A stretch of DNA of 64,000 nt from positions 4,092,001 to 4,156,000 of the forward strand of contig NZ_CP046171.1 of assembly GCF_011801125.1 (NCBI RefSeq). Reading direction: 5' to 3'. The stretch comes from Nocardia brasiliensis (lineage in GTDB: Bacteria > Actinomycetota > Actinomycetes > Mycobacteriales > Mycobacteriaceae). The notes below the pieces were generated by a model that was not told the DNA's origin, did no database searches, and saw only the letters and a program-made list of their open reading frames with translations. Made by a program: the position numbers and the translations under genes. Positions 51,591 to 62,196 of this stretch are shown piece by piece (the stretch's first letter is position 1; the number at the start of each line of letters is the position of its first letter).

Positions 51591-52529
51591 ATGAACGCAA
51601 CCGCGCCGGTATTCGCCGGTCTCGCATTGCTTCTCGCGGGGCCGGCCCCGGCCCTGCTCAGCCGGGCGACCTGGACTTACCGGACGCCCCGCGCAGCACT
51701 CGTGCTCTGGCAGGCGATCGCGCTGGCCGCCGTGCTCAGCGCGTTCGGCTCCGGACTCGCCATCGCGGCCGAGCTGCTCGTGCCCGGTTCGGACGGTCGC
51801 CCGACCACGGCGCCCACCAGGGAGATCGACGCGCTCGGTCTGCCGCTGTGGCTCGCCTACGTTTTCGTGTTCATGCTCACACTGCTGGTCGGTGCGCGGC
51901 TCATCTACGCGATCGTGCGGGTCGGGGTGCACACCCGCAGGCGCCGCGCGCGCCATCGCATGCTCGTCGACCTGCTCGACCAGAGCGGCCCGCACCGGCG
52001 CGCCGCCGACATCCGGGTGCTCGCCGCCACCGAACCCATCGCCTACTGCCTGCCCGGCCTACGCCAGCGCGTGGTGATCAGCGAGGGCACGCTGACCAAC
52101 CTCGACGACGCCGAGATCACCGCGATAGTCAGCCACGAGCGCTCGCACCTGCGCGCCCGCCACGACCTGGTGCTCGAGGCGTTCACCGCGGTGCACGAAG
52201 CGTTTCCGCGGGTGGTGCGCAGCAAGGCCGCGCTCGGTTCGGTGAAGCTGCTGATCGAACTGCTCGCCGACGATTCGGCGGTCAAGGTGACCGGCCCCAA
52301 GCCGCTGGCCCGCGCCCTGGTCGCCTGCTCCAAGTCGACCGCCCCGCAGGGCGCGCTGGCCGCGGGCGGACCCACCACGCTCATCCGCATCCAGCGCCTC
52401 ACCGGCCGGATCGGGGACGTGCGCGTGGCCACCGCCGCATACCTGGGTTCGGCGGCCATTCTGGTCGTGCCGACCATGGCCGTCGCGGTACCTTGGCTGG
52501 TCGAATTGAGTCGGCTGTTCCGCGGCTGA
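51591..52529 (+). CDS. M56 family (BlaR1-like) membrane metalloprotease
   Basis: 312 residues. Membrane helices at ~5-25, ~38-62, ~83-110 and ~282-305. The zinc-protease motif HERSH (HExxH) is at 182-186, followed by RARHDLVLEAF. It lacks the penicillin-binding sensor domain of staphylococcal BlaR1, as usual in actinobacteria. It probably cleaves or triggers cleavage of BlaI in response to a cell-envelope signal. Same operon as blaI. Confidence 0.9.
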   Translation: MNATAPVFAGLALLLAGPAPALLSRATWTYRTPRAALVLWQAIALAAVLSAFGSGLAIAAELLVPGSDGRPTTAPTREIDALGLPLWLAYVFVFMLTLLVGARLIYAIVRVGVHTRRRRARHRMLVDLLDQSGPHRRAADIRVLAATEPIAYCLPGLRQRVVISEGTLTNLDDAEITAIVSHERSHLRARHDLVLEAFTAVHEAFPRVVRSKAALGSVKLLIELLADDSAVKVTGPKPLARALVACSKSTAPQGALAAGGPTTLIRIQRLTGRIGDVRVATAAYLGSAAILVVPTMAVAVPWLVELSRLFRG

Positions 52530-52714
52530 ACTCATAGGACGTATCCTGGACACTTGGCCTACCGCATGGTCGGCCGCATCGCTGCTTCGCGCTGCGCCCC
52601 GAAACCACCTGTCCGCAGCGCGCGGTGCACCGTGACGGTCACCGCTCCGACCCACTCTGAACAGCACGTTCCGCTGTGCGAACGTGCCGTCGCTACGAAA
52701 GGCACACACCACTC

Positions 52715-54439
52715 GTGACCCCCTCGACCACCGTCGCCGCGGCGCCCACCGTGTCATTTACGGACCTGGGCCTGCCCGCCGTGCTCGTGCAGGCACTGCG
52801 GCGCGACGGCATCGAGGCACCGTTCCCCATTCAGGCCGCAACGGTGCCGGACGCCCTGGCGGGCAAGGATGTGCTCGGCCGCGGCCCGACCGGATCCGGC
52901 AAGACCCTCGCCTTCGGATTGCCCATGCTGGCCCGGCTCGCCGGCGCCGCCTCGCAGCCGGGCCGCCCGCGCGGCCTGGTCCTGGTGCCCACCCGCGAAC
53001 TGGCCGCGCAGATCGAACGCTCGCTCGACGCACCGGCGCTGGCGCTCGGCCTGCGGGTCGCCTCGGTCGTCGGCGGCGCGCCGATCAAGCGCCAGGCCGA
53101 CCGCCTGGCCCGCGGCGTCGATCTGCTCATCGCCACCCCCGGCCGCCTCGCCGACCTGGTGCTGCAGCGCTCCGCCTCGCTGGCCGACGTGCGGATCACC
53201 GCGCTCGACGAGGCCGACCACATGGCCGACATGGGCTTCCTGCCGCAGGTCACCAAGCTGCTCGATCAGACCCCGAAAGACGGTCAGCGCCTGCTGTTCT
53301 CGGCGACGCTCGACGGCGAGGTGGACAAGCTCGTCAAGCGCTACCTGAACTCCCCCGTCACCCATTCGACCGCACCGCCCGCCGCGTCGGTCGCGACGAT
53401 GACCCACCACCTGCTGTTCGTCCGGGACAAGATCGCCAAGCGCGGTGTCGCCGCCGAGATCGCCGCGCGTGACGGCCTGACCATCATGTTCGTCCGCACC
53501 AAGCACGGCGCGGACCGGCTGGCCAAGCAGCTGCGCGGTGTCGGCATCCCGGCGGGCGCGCTGCACGGCGGCAAGGCGCAGAACAACCGCACCCGCACGC
53601 TCGCGGCCTTCGCCGACGGTTCGGTGCCGGTGCTGGTCACCACCGACGTGGCCGCGCGCGGTATCCACGTGGACGGCATTTCCCTTGTGGTGCATGTCGA
53701 TCCGCCCGCCGAGTCGAAGGCCTACCTGCACCGCGCGGGCCGTACCGCGCGCGCGGGCGAGGACGGCGTTGTCGTCACGCTGGTCATGGACGAGGAACGG
53801 CGCGACGTCGAATCGATGACCCGCAAGGCGGGCGTCGAGGTCAAGGGCATCGCGGTGCGTCCCGGCGACCGCACCCTGATCGCGATCACCGGCGCCCGCC
53901 AGCCCTCCGGCATTCCGGTCGCGGCGCCGACGCCGCCCAAGCAGGTTGCGGCCGAGGGCGGTTCGGGCACCGGACGACGCCGTTCCGGCGCCGCTGGCCG
54001 CCGTTCCGGCGCGGCCGACACCGAGGCCCGTCCGGCGCGTGCCGGACGCTCAGCGGGCGGCACAGGGCGCGGCGCGGGCCGCCGGAGTGCCGGTGCCGCC
54101 AAGGGATTCGGCGACGACGGCACGACCGGACGGACCACCGGCGCCCGCGCCGATGGCTCCGGCAAGAACCGTTCCGGTGCGGGGTCCGCTGCCGGTCGCG
54201 GCGACAGCGCGGCCAGATCCGGCGCGGCGGGTCGCGGTGGACGTGGCGCGGCCGCGCCCAAGATCGGCGCGGGTCGCGGCGCCGCGGCGACCGGCGGGAG
54301 CCGCACCGCCGCCGGCGGATTCGTGGGTACCGGTGCCCGATCCGGCGGCAGCGGCACGGGCGACACGCCCGGCAAGGCCCGGCGACGCGCCGTGCGCCCG
54401 CAGCACGCGCCGAGCACCCGCAACCACGGGGCAAATTAG
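52715..54439 (+). CDS. DEAD-box RNA helicase with Gly/Arg/Ala-rich tail
   Basis: 574 residues from GTG 52715 (GAAAGG 12 bases upstream; GTG 52676 is in frame). Helicase motifs in order: Q motif FPIQAATVP, motif I GPTGSGKT, PTREL, motif II DEAD (DEADHMADMG), motif III SAT, VATTDVAARGIHVDG-like motif V (VTTDVAARGIHVDG), motif VI HRAGRTARAG. After ~residue 410 the chain is a low-complexity tail rich in Gly, Arg, Ala and Ser (~165 residues), likely disordered and RNA-binding. It unwinds RNA in ribosome assembly or decay, often in the cold. Confidence 0.94.
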   Translation: MTPSTTVAAAPTVSFTDLGLPAVLVQALRRDGIEAPFPIQAATVPDALAGKDVLGRGPTGSGKTLAFGLPMLARLAGAASQPGRPRGLVLVPTRELAAQIERSLDAPALALGLRVASVVGGAPIKRQADRLARGVDLLIATPGRLADLVLQRSASLADVRITALDEADHMADMGFLPQVTKLLDQTPKDGQRLLFSATLDGEVDKLVKRYLNSPVTHSTAPPAASVATMTHHLLFVRDKIAKRGVAAEIAARDGLTIMFVRTKHGADRLAKQLRGVGIPAGALHGGKAQNNRTRTLAAFADGSVPVLVTTDVAARGIHVDGISLVVHVDPPAESKAYLHRAGRTARAGEDGVVVTLVMDEERRDVESMTRKAGVEVKGIAVRPGDRTLIAITGARQPSGIPVAAPTPPKQVAAEGGSGTGRRRSGAAGRRSGAADTEARPARAGRSAGGTGRGAGRRSAGAAKGFGDDGTTGRTTGARADGSGKNRSGAGSAAGRGDSAARSGAAGRGGRGAAAPKIGAGRGAAATGGSRTAAGGFVGTGARSGGSGTGDTPGKARRRAVRPQHAPSTRNHGAN

Positions 54440-54650
54440 CGATCGGACCGGGCATCCGCGGGTCGCCGCCGCTTACGCACTGCTCGTCGCGCTGTTGTCC
54501 GCTGTGCAGCGGTCACGCGGCCGAGCGGGCAGCGGCGGCGGCGCCCGCGCGGGAATCGCGACGCGCGGAGCCCGACACGCCCGGTAGACACGCTGTGAGG
54601 TTCGTCTCCACCGGATGCCGCGGAATTGCGCACCACCACCGGGACTTGGT

Positions 54651-54663
54651 TATCATCGGTTAA
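54651..54663 (+). promoter_or_regulatory. -10 region of a leaderless guaB1 transcript
   Basis: TATCAT at 54651-54656 lies 7 bases before GTG 54664, with TTGCGC at 54626-54631 (19-base spacing) as a possible -35. There is no ribosome site, which fits a leaderless mRNA. The ~200 bases between the helicase stop and this point show no other feature. Confidence 0.45.
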
Positions 54664-56100
<1,437 letters not shown>

Positions 56101-56247
56101 GCACCGTCCACTGATCCACCTACCCGGCACGGCGTCCGACACGCTCGTGCCGGGACACCCACCGGCCCACGCGTTCGCTCGTGTGGGCCGGTAACATGGG
56201 GTTGCCGGCTCCCGGCAGCACATCACCGGCTTCGCGAAAGGATCCAG

Positions 56248-56397
56248 TTGTCACCCGCGTCCAAGGGCGCAGCACAGGAGGGCTCCTCTACCGAGCCGGG
56301 TGACAAACCCGGCGTCCTCCTACTCCCCAGCGTCCTCCGAGTTCGAGCCCCATTCCCGAGCGGCGGGTTTCCGGCCCTCAGGTGGTGCCGGCGATGA
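56248..56397 (+). CDS. Possible short leader ORF before the CNNM gene
   Basis: 49 codons from TTG 56248, with AAAGGA upstream, to TGA 56395-56397, which overlaps ATG 56394 of the CNNM gene (ATGA). Ser/Pro/Gly-rich, no known motif. The good ribosome site here and the weak one at 56394 suggest translational coupling; it could also be chance in GC-rich DNA. Confidence 0.3.
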   Translation: MSPASKGAAQEGSSTEPGDKPGVLLLPSVLRVRAPFPSGGFPALRWCRR

Positions 56398-57836
56398 CCG
56401 TCGCATTCACCGTGCTCAGCTTGCTCGGCTTCATCGCGCTCACCGCAGGCACCGCGCTGTTCGTGGCCGCCGAATTCTCCCTCACCGCCCTGGAACGCAG
56501 CACCGTCGAGGCGCACGCGCGCGAGGGTGACGTCCGGGCCAGGATGGTTCGCCAGGCGCATCGCACCCTGTCGTTCCAGTTGTCCGGCGCCCAGCTCGGC
56601 ATCACGATCACCACGCTGATCACCGGCTATATCGCCGAGCCCGTGCTCGCGCGACTGCTCGATCCGGTGTTCACCGGCCTCGGGCTCAGCGACGGCGCCG
56701 CCGCCGGTGTCTCGCTCGCGCTCGCGCTGGTGCTGGCCACCTCGCTGTCGATGATCTACGGCGAGCTGGTGCCCAAGAACATCGCCATCTCCAAACCGCT
56801 GGCCACCGCGCGCGTCACCGCCGCGCCCATGGTCGCGTTCTCCGTGGTGTTCAAGTGGCTGATCCATTTCCTCAACAACACCGCCAACTGGGTGGTGCGC
56901 CGCTTCGGCGTCGAACCCGCCGAAGAATTGCGTTCCGCGCGTTCCCCGCAGGAGCTCGGCTCGCTGGTGCGCACCTCCGCGCTGCGCGGCGCGCTGGATT
57001 CGCGCACGGCACAGGTCATCGACCGGTCGCTGCAGTTCGGTGCGCGCAGCGCCGAGGAACTGATGACGCCGCGGGTGAAGATCGAGTCGCTGGACAAGCT
57101 CGACACCATCGCCGACCTGATCGAGGCCGCGGGCCGCACCGGCTATTCGCGTTTCCCGGTGATCGACGGCGACCTCGACAACACCCTCGGCGTGGTGCAC
57201 ATCAAGCAGGCGTTCACCCATCCCGCGGGCGTGCGCCGCACCATCCCCCTGCAGATGCTCGCCCATCCGGTGCCGATCGTGCCCGCGAGCCTGGACGGCG
57301 ACGAGGTGCTCGAGCGGATCCGGGCCGACGGCATGCAGGTCGCGCTGGTCGTCGACGAATACGGCGGCACCGCGGGCATCGTCACCATGGAGGACATCAT
57401 CGAGGAGATCCTCGGTGACGTGCGCGACGAGCACGACGAGGAAGAGCTCGACGTGCGCCGCGTCTCCGACGGCTGGGACTGCTCGGGCCTGCTGCGCATC
57501 GACGAGGTGTCCAGGGCCACCGGCTACGACGCGCCGGAGGGCGAATACGAGACGCTCGGCGGCCTGGTGCTCACCCGCCTCGGCCGCATCCCGGAACCGG
57601 GCGACGAGGTGCTGCTGCCGAATCCCCGTTCCCAGCAATGGTCTTCAGAGGATTCCCCGGCCTCCGGCGGCTGGATCGCCCGGGTAGAACGGATGGACGG
57701 CCGCCGCATCGACCGGGTCCGGTTGATCCCGGTCGCCCCGGACGAACTCGCGCTGCGGCGCTTCCAGCACCAGGAGCCGAACCCGGACGAGTCCGGCACG
57801 GCGGCCGATCGCGAACAGGAGCACAGTCATGGGTGA
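56394..57836 (+). CDS. CNNM/CorC-HlyC family protein (DUF21-CBS-CorC), first of pair
   Basis: 480 residues from ATG 56394 (GTG 56382 is possible). DUF21 membrane domain with about four helices (residues ~1-190; AAEFSLTALERSTVEAHAREG, MIYGELVPKNIAI), two CBS domains (~210-340; ELMTPRVKIESLDK, ALVVDEYGGTAGIVTMEDIIEEILGDV), and a C-terminal CorC_HlyC domain. Relatives act in Mg2+/Co2+ export or homeostasis; some were named hemolysins. The last 8 bases overlap the next gene, a paralogue, so they probably form a hetero-oligomer. Confidence 0.92.
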   Translation: MTVAFTVLSLLGFIALTAGTALFVAAEFSLTALERSTVEAHAREGDVRARMVRQAHRTLSFQLSGAQLGITITTLITGYIAEPVLARLLDPVFTGLGLSDGAAAGVSLALALVLATSLSMIYGELVPKNIAISKPLATARVTAAPMVAFSVVFKWLIHFLNNTANWVVRRFGVEPAEELRSARSPQELGSLVRTSALRGALDSRTAQVIDRSLQFGARSAEELMTPRVKIESLDKLDTIADLIEAAGRTGYSRFPVIDGDLDNTLGVVHIKQAFTHPAGVRRTIPLQMLAHPVPIVPASLDGDEVLERIRADGMQVALVVDEYGGTAGIVTMEDIIEEILGDVRDEHDEEELDVRRVSDGWDCSGLLRIDEVSRATGYDAPEGEYETLGGLVLTRLGRIPEPGDEVLLPNPRSQQWSSEDSPASGGWIARVERMDGRRIDRVRLIPVAPDELALRRFQHQEPNPDESGTAADREQEHSHG

Positions 57837-58893
57837 CCTGTTCGGTGTGGCCCTCACCGTGGTGCTGCTGGCAGGCAACGCCTTCTTCGTCGCGGCCGAG
57901 TTCGCGCTGATCTCGGCGCGCCGGGACCGGCTGGAGGCACTGGCCGCGCAGGGAAAGCGCAACGCCGACACCGTGATTCGCGCGGGCGAGAACCTGTCGA
58001 TGATGCTCGCCGCCGCCCAGCTCGGCATCACCATCTGCTCGATCCTGCTCGGCCGGGTGGGCGAACCCGCGGTGGCGCATCTGTTGCAGGGACCGTTCGA
58101 GTTCCTCGGCTTGCCCGAACAGCTGCTGCACCCGGTGGCATTCGCCGTCGCGCTCGCCATCGTGGTGATCCTGCACATCCTGTTCGGCGAGATGATCCCG
58201 AAGAACATCGCCCTGGCGGGCCCGGAACGCAGTGCGCTGCTGCTGGTTCCGGTGCACCTGCTGTGGTTGCGGCTGGCGCGTCCGCTCATCGCGTTCTACA
58301 ACCTCGCCGCGAACCTGACGCTGCGCATGGTCCGGATCGAGCCCAAGGACGAACTCGACGCCACCGTCTCCTCGGTCGAGCTGGCCGAGATGATCGGCGA
58401 ATCCCGTTCCGAGGGACTGCTCGACGAGGAGGAGCACCGCAGGCTCACCCAGGCGCTCGGCACCAGCGACCGCGTCGTCGCCGACGTGATGGTCGCGCTC
58501 GACACCACTCGCACGGTGCCGTTGCGCGGCAACGGAACCACGCTCGGCGACATCGAATCCGCCGTCGCCGAAACCGGATTCTCCCGCTATCCGGTACAGG
58601 CAGGCGACGGTTCGCTGGTCGGCTATCTGCACGTCAAGGACGTGCTGGACAAGGTCGCCGACGAGACGGCGGGCCCGGAAACGCCCATCCCCCGCACCGA
58701 CATCCGACCGCTGCCGACCGTCAGCATGCACACGCCGCTGTACGAGGCGCTGGCCCGGTTGCGGCGCACCAACAGCCACCTCGGTCGCGTCGTGGACACC
58801 CGCGGCAATACCACGGGCATCGTGGCGCTGGAGGACCTGGTGGAGGAGTTCGTCGGCACCGTCCGCGACGGGACGCACCGGATCATCGAATGA
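57829..58893 (+). CDS. CNNM family protein (DUF21-CBS), second of pair
   Basis: 354 residues. DUF21 domain (AAEFALISARRDRLEALAAQGKRNADTV; ILFGEMIPKNIALAGPER) and two CBS domains (RVVADVMVALDTTRTVPLRG; RVVDTRGNTTGIVALEDLVEEFVGTV). It ends right after the second CBS domain, without the CorC_HlyC domain of its neighbour. The overlapping pair with one long and one short member matches Rv1842c-Rv1841c. It is likely involved in divalent-cation homeostasis. Confidence 0.92.
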   Translation: MGDLFGVALTVVLLAGNAFFVAAEFALISARRDRLEALAAQGKRNADTVIRAGENLSMMLAAAQLGITICSILLGRVGEPAVAHLLQGPFEFLGLPEQLLHPVAFAVALAIVVILHILFGEMIPKNIALAGPERSALLLVPVHLLWLRLARPLIAFYNLAANLTLRMVRIEPKDELDATVSSVELAEMIGESRSEGLLDEEEHRRLTQALGTSDRVVADVMVALDTTRTVPLRGNGTTLGDIESAVAETGFSRYPVQAGDGSLVGYLHVKDVLDKVADETAGPETPIPRTDIRPLPTVSMHTPLYEALARLRRTNSHLGRVVDTRGNTTGIVALEDLVEEFVGTVRDGTHRIIE

Positions 58894-59777
58894 GCGCGGC
58901 CACCACCACGGTGCTCACCGAGCCGCAGTGGCGGGCGGAGGCCGCCACGCACCTCGACCGGCTCGACGCGCTCGTCGGCCCGTATCTCGAACGGCGCGCC
59001 GCCGGTTCGACGCATCCGGTGATCGACTTCCTGTTCACCTACTACGGGCACAAACCCGCGCAGTTGCGCCGCTGGCATCCCGGCTTCGGCGTCGCGCTCA
59101 CAGGCGCCAGTGAATACGACGGCGCGCGCGGCTATCACCGGGTCGACGGGGTGTACACCGCCGACCCCGCGTACCTCACGCGCCGTCGCGACACCCTCGA
59201 GTTCATCGCGAAGTTGTTGCGCGCCACCGCGGCTCGCCCCACTCAGCTGTCCTGCTTCGGGCTGCACGAGTGGGCGATGGTCTACCGCACCGACGACATC
59301 CGCCACCAGCAGGTGCCGCTGCGCCTCGGCCGCTCCGGCACCGACGCGGTGGTCGAATCGATGTCGCTGCGCTGCACCCACTATGACGCGTTCCGCTTCT
59401 TCACCCCCGAGGCGATCGGCCGCAACGCCGAACCGCTCACCCGCGCCGACCAGGTGCTGCGCGAACAGCCTGGCTGCCTGCACGCGAACATGGACCTCTA
59501 CAAGTGGAGTTTCAAGCTCGCCCCGCTGGTCTCGTCCCGGCTGATGCTGGACTGCTTCGAACTGGCCTGCGCCGCGCGCGAACTCGACATGCGAGCCAGC
59601 CCCTACGATCTGTCCGACTACGGGTACACGCCGGTGCGCATCGAGACGGCGGCCGGACGCGCGGAATATGTCAGAACGCAGTCGGCACTGGCCGAACGCT
59701 CCGGCGAGTTGCGCGGGATTCTGCTGACGGCGTGCGAGCGGCTGCTGAGCCAGGAATCGCGGCTGACCAGCGACTGA
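58890..59777 (+). CDS. Putative 3-methyladenine DNA glycosylase-like protein
   Basis: 295 residues; its ATG overlaps the CNNM stop. The N-terminal segment (HPVIDFLFTYYGHKPAQLRRWHPGFG) and LSCFGLHEWAMVYR are typical of an actinobacterial family annotated as 3-methyladenine DNA glycosylase. I see no HhH-GPD or AlkA motif, so the activity rests on annotation habit rather than on a catalytic signature. Helical, soluble. Co-transcribed with the CNNM pair. Confidence 0.6.
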   Translation: MSAATTTVLTEPQWRAEAATHLDRLDALVGPYLERRAAGSTHPVIDFLFTYYGHKPAQLRRWHPGFGVALTGASEYDGARGYHRVDGVYTADPAYLTRRRDTLEFIAKLLRATAARPTQLSCFGLHEWAMVYRTDDIRHQQVPLRLGRSGTDAVVESMSLRCTHYDAFRFFTPEAIGRNAEPLTRADQVLREQPGCLHANMDLYKWSFKLAPLVSSRLMLDCFELACAARELDMRASPYDLSDYGYTPVRIETAAGRAEYVRTQSALAERSGELRGILLTACERLLSQESRLTSD

Positions 59778-59856
59778 ACGCCCAGCACAGCGCGCGATCA
59801 GGAACCGCGCGCCGGTCGGCAGTGCCAATTTCGGCCGAACCCTTCCTTAAGTTAAC

Positions 59857-59902
59857 AGTAGTTACTACTATTCAGTCAGTTCGACGACTGTCCCAGTCAG
59901 TT
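59857..59902 (+). promoter_or_regulatory. Palindrome and 21-bp-spaced direct repeats before the LVIVD gene
   Basis: AGTAGTTACTACT (59857-59869) is a perfect 13-bp palindrome next to a -10-like TACTAT (59866-59871). CAGTCAGTT occurs at 59873-59881 and 59894-59902, 21 bases apart, two helical turns. The secreted protein gene begins 44 bases later. This looks like a regulated promoter with one or two binding proteins. Confidence 0.5.
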
Positions 59903-59945
59903 TGGGGCGGTCGGGTAAACCTGCTGAAGCTTGGGGAGTTCGACG

Positions 59946-61520
59946 ATGCGCTCACTGGCACGCCTGCGCGACACGAAGCCGATGGTCCTGGTCATGGTCG
60001 GCCTCGCGGCCGCGCTCATGGTGCCGAGCAGTGCTTCGGCCGACCTACAGTCCGATATCCAGAACGCCGTGCAGGAGTTCCTCGACGTCGGCCGCACCGC
60101 CGTACCACGCGCCGAGTGCGGACCGGGCGCCGCGCCGGAGAACGGCATGCAGGGCGATGTCACCGCCGCCGACCGAGACAGTGGACGCAGCACCCAGGGC
60201 TATCGCTGCAACATGTCCTTCGTCGGCGGCTTCGCCGGGCGCGGCGCAGGCATTACCTCGACCAGCTTCGAGCACTGCGCCTACATGGGCTCCTTCTTCC
60301 CCGGCGACCTGATCAGCGAGGGTCGCGGCGTCCAGGTGCTCGACGTCTCCGATCCGGCGAACCCCCGCCCCACCGGCACGCTGACCGAACCCGCCATGCT
60401 GGCGGGCACTTGGGAGAGCCTGAAGGTCAACACCGCACGAAAGCTGCTGGTGGGCACCGGCGTTCCGGTCGGCACCGGCGTCGGCTACCTCTCGGTCTAC
60501 GACATCTCCGACTGCGCGCACCCACGCCTGCTCAACCCGGGCCCCGGCACGAACATGCTGATGCCGCTGCCCATCACGACCCACGAGGGCGGCTTCTCCC
60601 CCGACGGCAACACCTACTGGGCCTCCGGCATCGCCCCCGGCTTCGTCAGCGCGGTCGACCTGACCGATCCGGCGAACCCGCGGGTCATCTGGCAGGGACT
60701 CACCGGCATCGAGGCGCACGGCTTCGGGATCAGCGCCGATGGCAATCGGATGTACCTGTCCGCGCTCGGCGGCTTCACCGTGCTCGACATCAGCGCCGTG
60801 CAACGCCGCGACCCGAACCCGCAGGTACACCACATCGGGCGGGTGTTCTGGACCGACGGCTGGGCCACCCAGCACAGCGTCCCGGTGACCTATGACGGCA
60901 AGCCCTATCTCTACACCGTCGACGAGGGCGGTTCCGGCGGTGTGAAACTCATCGATATCTCCGACGACACCGCACCCAAGGTCGCCGCGAAGATCAAGCT
61001 GGAGATCAACCTGCCGCAAAACCAAGATGCCAATATCGGTTCGTCCATGGGCGGTTCGGCCTTCGCCTACGAATCGCACTACTGCGCCGCCGACCGCAGG
61101 GACAATCCGACCGCGCTCGCCTGCGGCTGGATCTCCTCTGGTATCCGCGTTTTCGATATCCGCGACCCGCGCGCCATCCGCGAGATCGCCTACTACAACC
61201 CGCCCGCCCGCACCGGACAGAACCTCAGCCTCTGGAACTCGCCGCACGCGCTGGCCTCGATCATCGGTGTGCCGCTGATGAATACGCCGAGCGCGGCACG
61301 CGCCGTGCTGGAAGGGCAGTTCAATCCGCTCGACGCGCTGACCCCGCGCACCGGCAAGCTGGCCTTCGGCGACGTGTCCACCGACTGGTGCTTCTCACCG
61401 CCGGAATGGCGTGGCTCGCAACTCTATGTCGCTTGCTCCGACAACGGATTCATGGTGTTGCAACTCGACAACGACGTGTATTCGCCGCCGGCGGACCAAG
61501 AATCGATCGTCGGGTCCTAG
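59946..61520 (+). CDS. Secreted LVIVD-repeat beta-propeller protein
   Basis: 524 residues from ATG 59946 (GGGGAG 7 bases upstream). Signal peptide at 1-32 ending ASA. The body has several LVIVD-type blades: GVQVLDVSDPANPRPTG, GYLSVYDISDCAHPRLL, FVSAVDLTDPANPRVIW, GVKLIDISDDTAPKVAA and GIRVFDIRDPRAIREIA. It should fold as a beta-propeller outside the cell; ligand unknown. The DUF305 gene follows by 2 bases, a pairing I have seen often in actinobacteria. Confidence 0.85.
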   Translation: MRSLARLRDTKPMVLVMVGLAAALMVPSSASADLQSDIQNAVQEFLDVGRTAVPRAECGPGAAPENGMQGDVTAADRDSGRSTQGYRCNMSFVGGFAGRGAGITSTSFEHCAYMGSFFPGDLISEGRGVQVLDVSDPANPRPTGTLTEPAMLAGTWESLKVNTARKLLVGTGVPVGTGVGYLSVYDISDCAHPRLLNPGPGTNMLMPLPITTHEGGFSPDGNTYWASGIAPGFVSAVDLTDPANPRVIWQGLTGIEAHGFGISADGNRMYLSALGGFTVLDISAVQRRDPNPQVHHIGRVFWTDGWATQHSVPVTYDGKPYLYTVDEGGSGGVKLIDISDDTAPKVAAKIKLEINLPQNQDANIGSSMGGSAFAYESHYCAADRRDNPTALACGWISSGIRVFDIRDPRAIREIAYYNPPARTGQNLSLWNSPHALASIIGVPLMNTPSAARAVLEGQFNPLDALTPRTGKLAFGDVSTDWCFSPPEWRGSQLYVACSDNGFMVLQLDNDVYSPPADQESIVGS

Positions 61521-61522
61521 CC

Positions 61523-62182
61523 ATGCCGCGTTGGATCCGCACTGCCGCCCTCGTCTCGGCCGTCTTCGCCCTGCTCGTGCTCGGCGCCGCCTTGCGTCCC
61601 CTGGCGCTGCCCGAGAAGCACACGGCGACACCGATTCTCAGCTCCGTGGAGATCGGCTTCAGCCAGGACATGACCGCCCACCACCAGCAGGCGCTGCTCA
61701 TGGTGCAACGCCTCGACCCCGGCGTCGATCTCACGGTGCTGCGCCTGGCCCAGCAGCTCGACAGCACCCAGCGCCTCGAGCTCGGCACCATGCTCGGCTG
61801 GCTGCGGCTGGCGAACGCCGCGCCGCTGTCGCCACGGCCAATGGCGTGGATGCCTGCGGACGAGTCCGCGCCGCACCAGCATTCGATGCCGGTCGCGCAG
61901 GCCGAGCCGAAGGCGCCGCCCGGCACCGTCATGCCGGGCATGGCAACGACCGCAGAGCTCGACGCCCTCGCCGCCGCCCGCGGCCGTGACGCCGAAATCC
62001 TGTTCCTGCAATTGATGTATCGCCACCACCGCGGCGGTATCGCGATGGCGCAGGCGGCCGACCAGCTGATCGCCGCGGGCCCGGTGAAGGAAACCGCGCG
62101 ATCGATGATCCATGCGCAAGCCCAGGAGACCGGGCTGATGGGGATGCTGCTCACTGAGCGTGGCGCAGCTCCCCTGCCCTGA
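61523..62182 (+). CDS. DUF305 family exported protein
   Basis: 219 residues from ATG 61523. An N-terminal membrane anchor or signal (AALVSAVFALLVLGAAL) leads to a ferritin-like helical domain with two His-rich motifs: FSQDMTAHHQQALLMVQ near 50 and LFLQLMYRHHRGGIAMAQ near 160, the DUF305 hallmarks, plus Met/His-rich text (HQHSMPVAQ, PGMA) in between. DUF305 proteins are often tied to copper; metal binding outside the membrane is an inference here. It is co-transcribed with the LVIVD protein. Confidence 0.88.
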   Translation: MPRWIRTAALVSAVFALLVLGAALRPLALPEKHTATPILSSVEIGFSQDMTAHHQQALLMVQRLDPGVDLTVLRLAQQLDSTQRLELGTMLGWLRLANAAPLSPRPMAWMPADESAPHQHSMPVAQAEPKAPPGTVMPGMATTAELDALAAARGRDAEILFLQLMYRHHRGGIAMAQAADQLIAAGPVKETARSMIHAQAQETGLMGMLLTERGAAPLP

Positions 62183-62196
62183 TCGGTAGATCCGGC

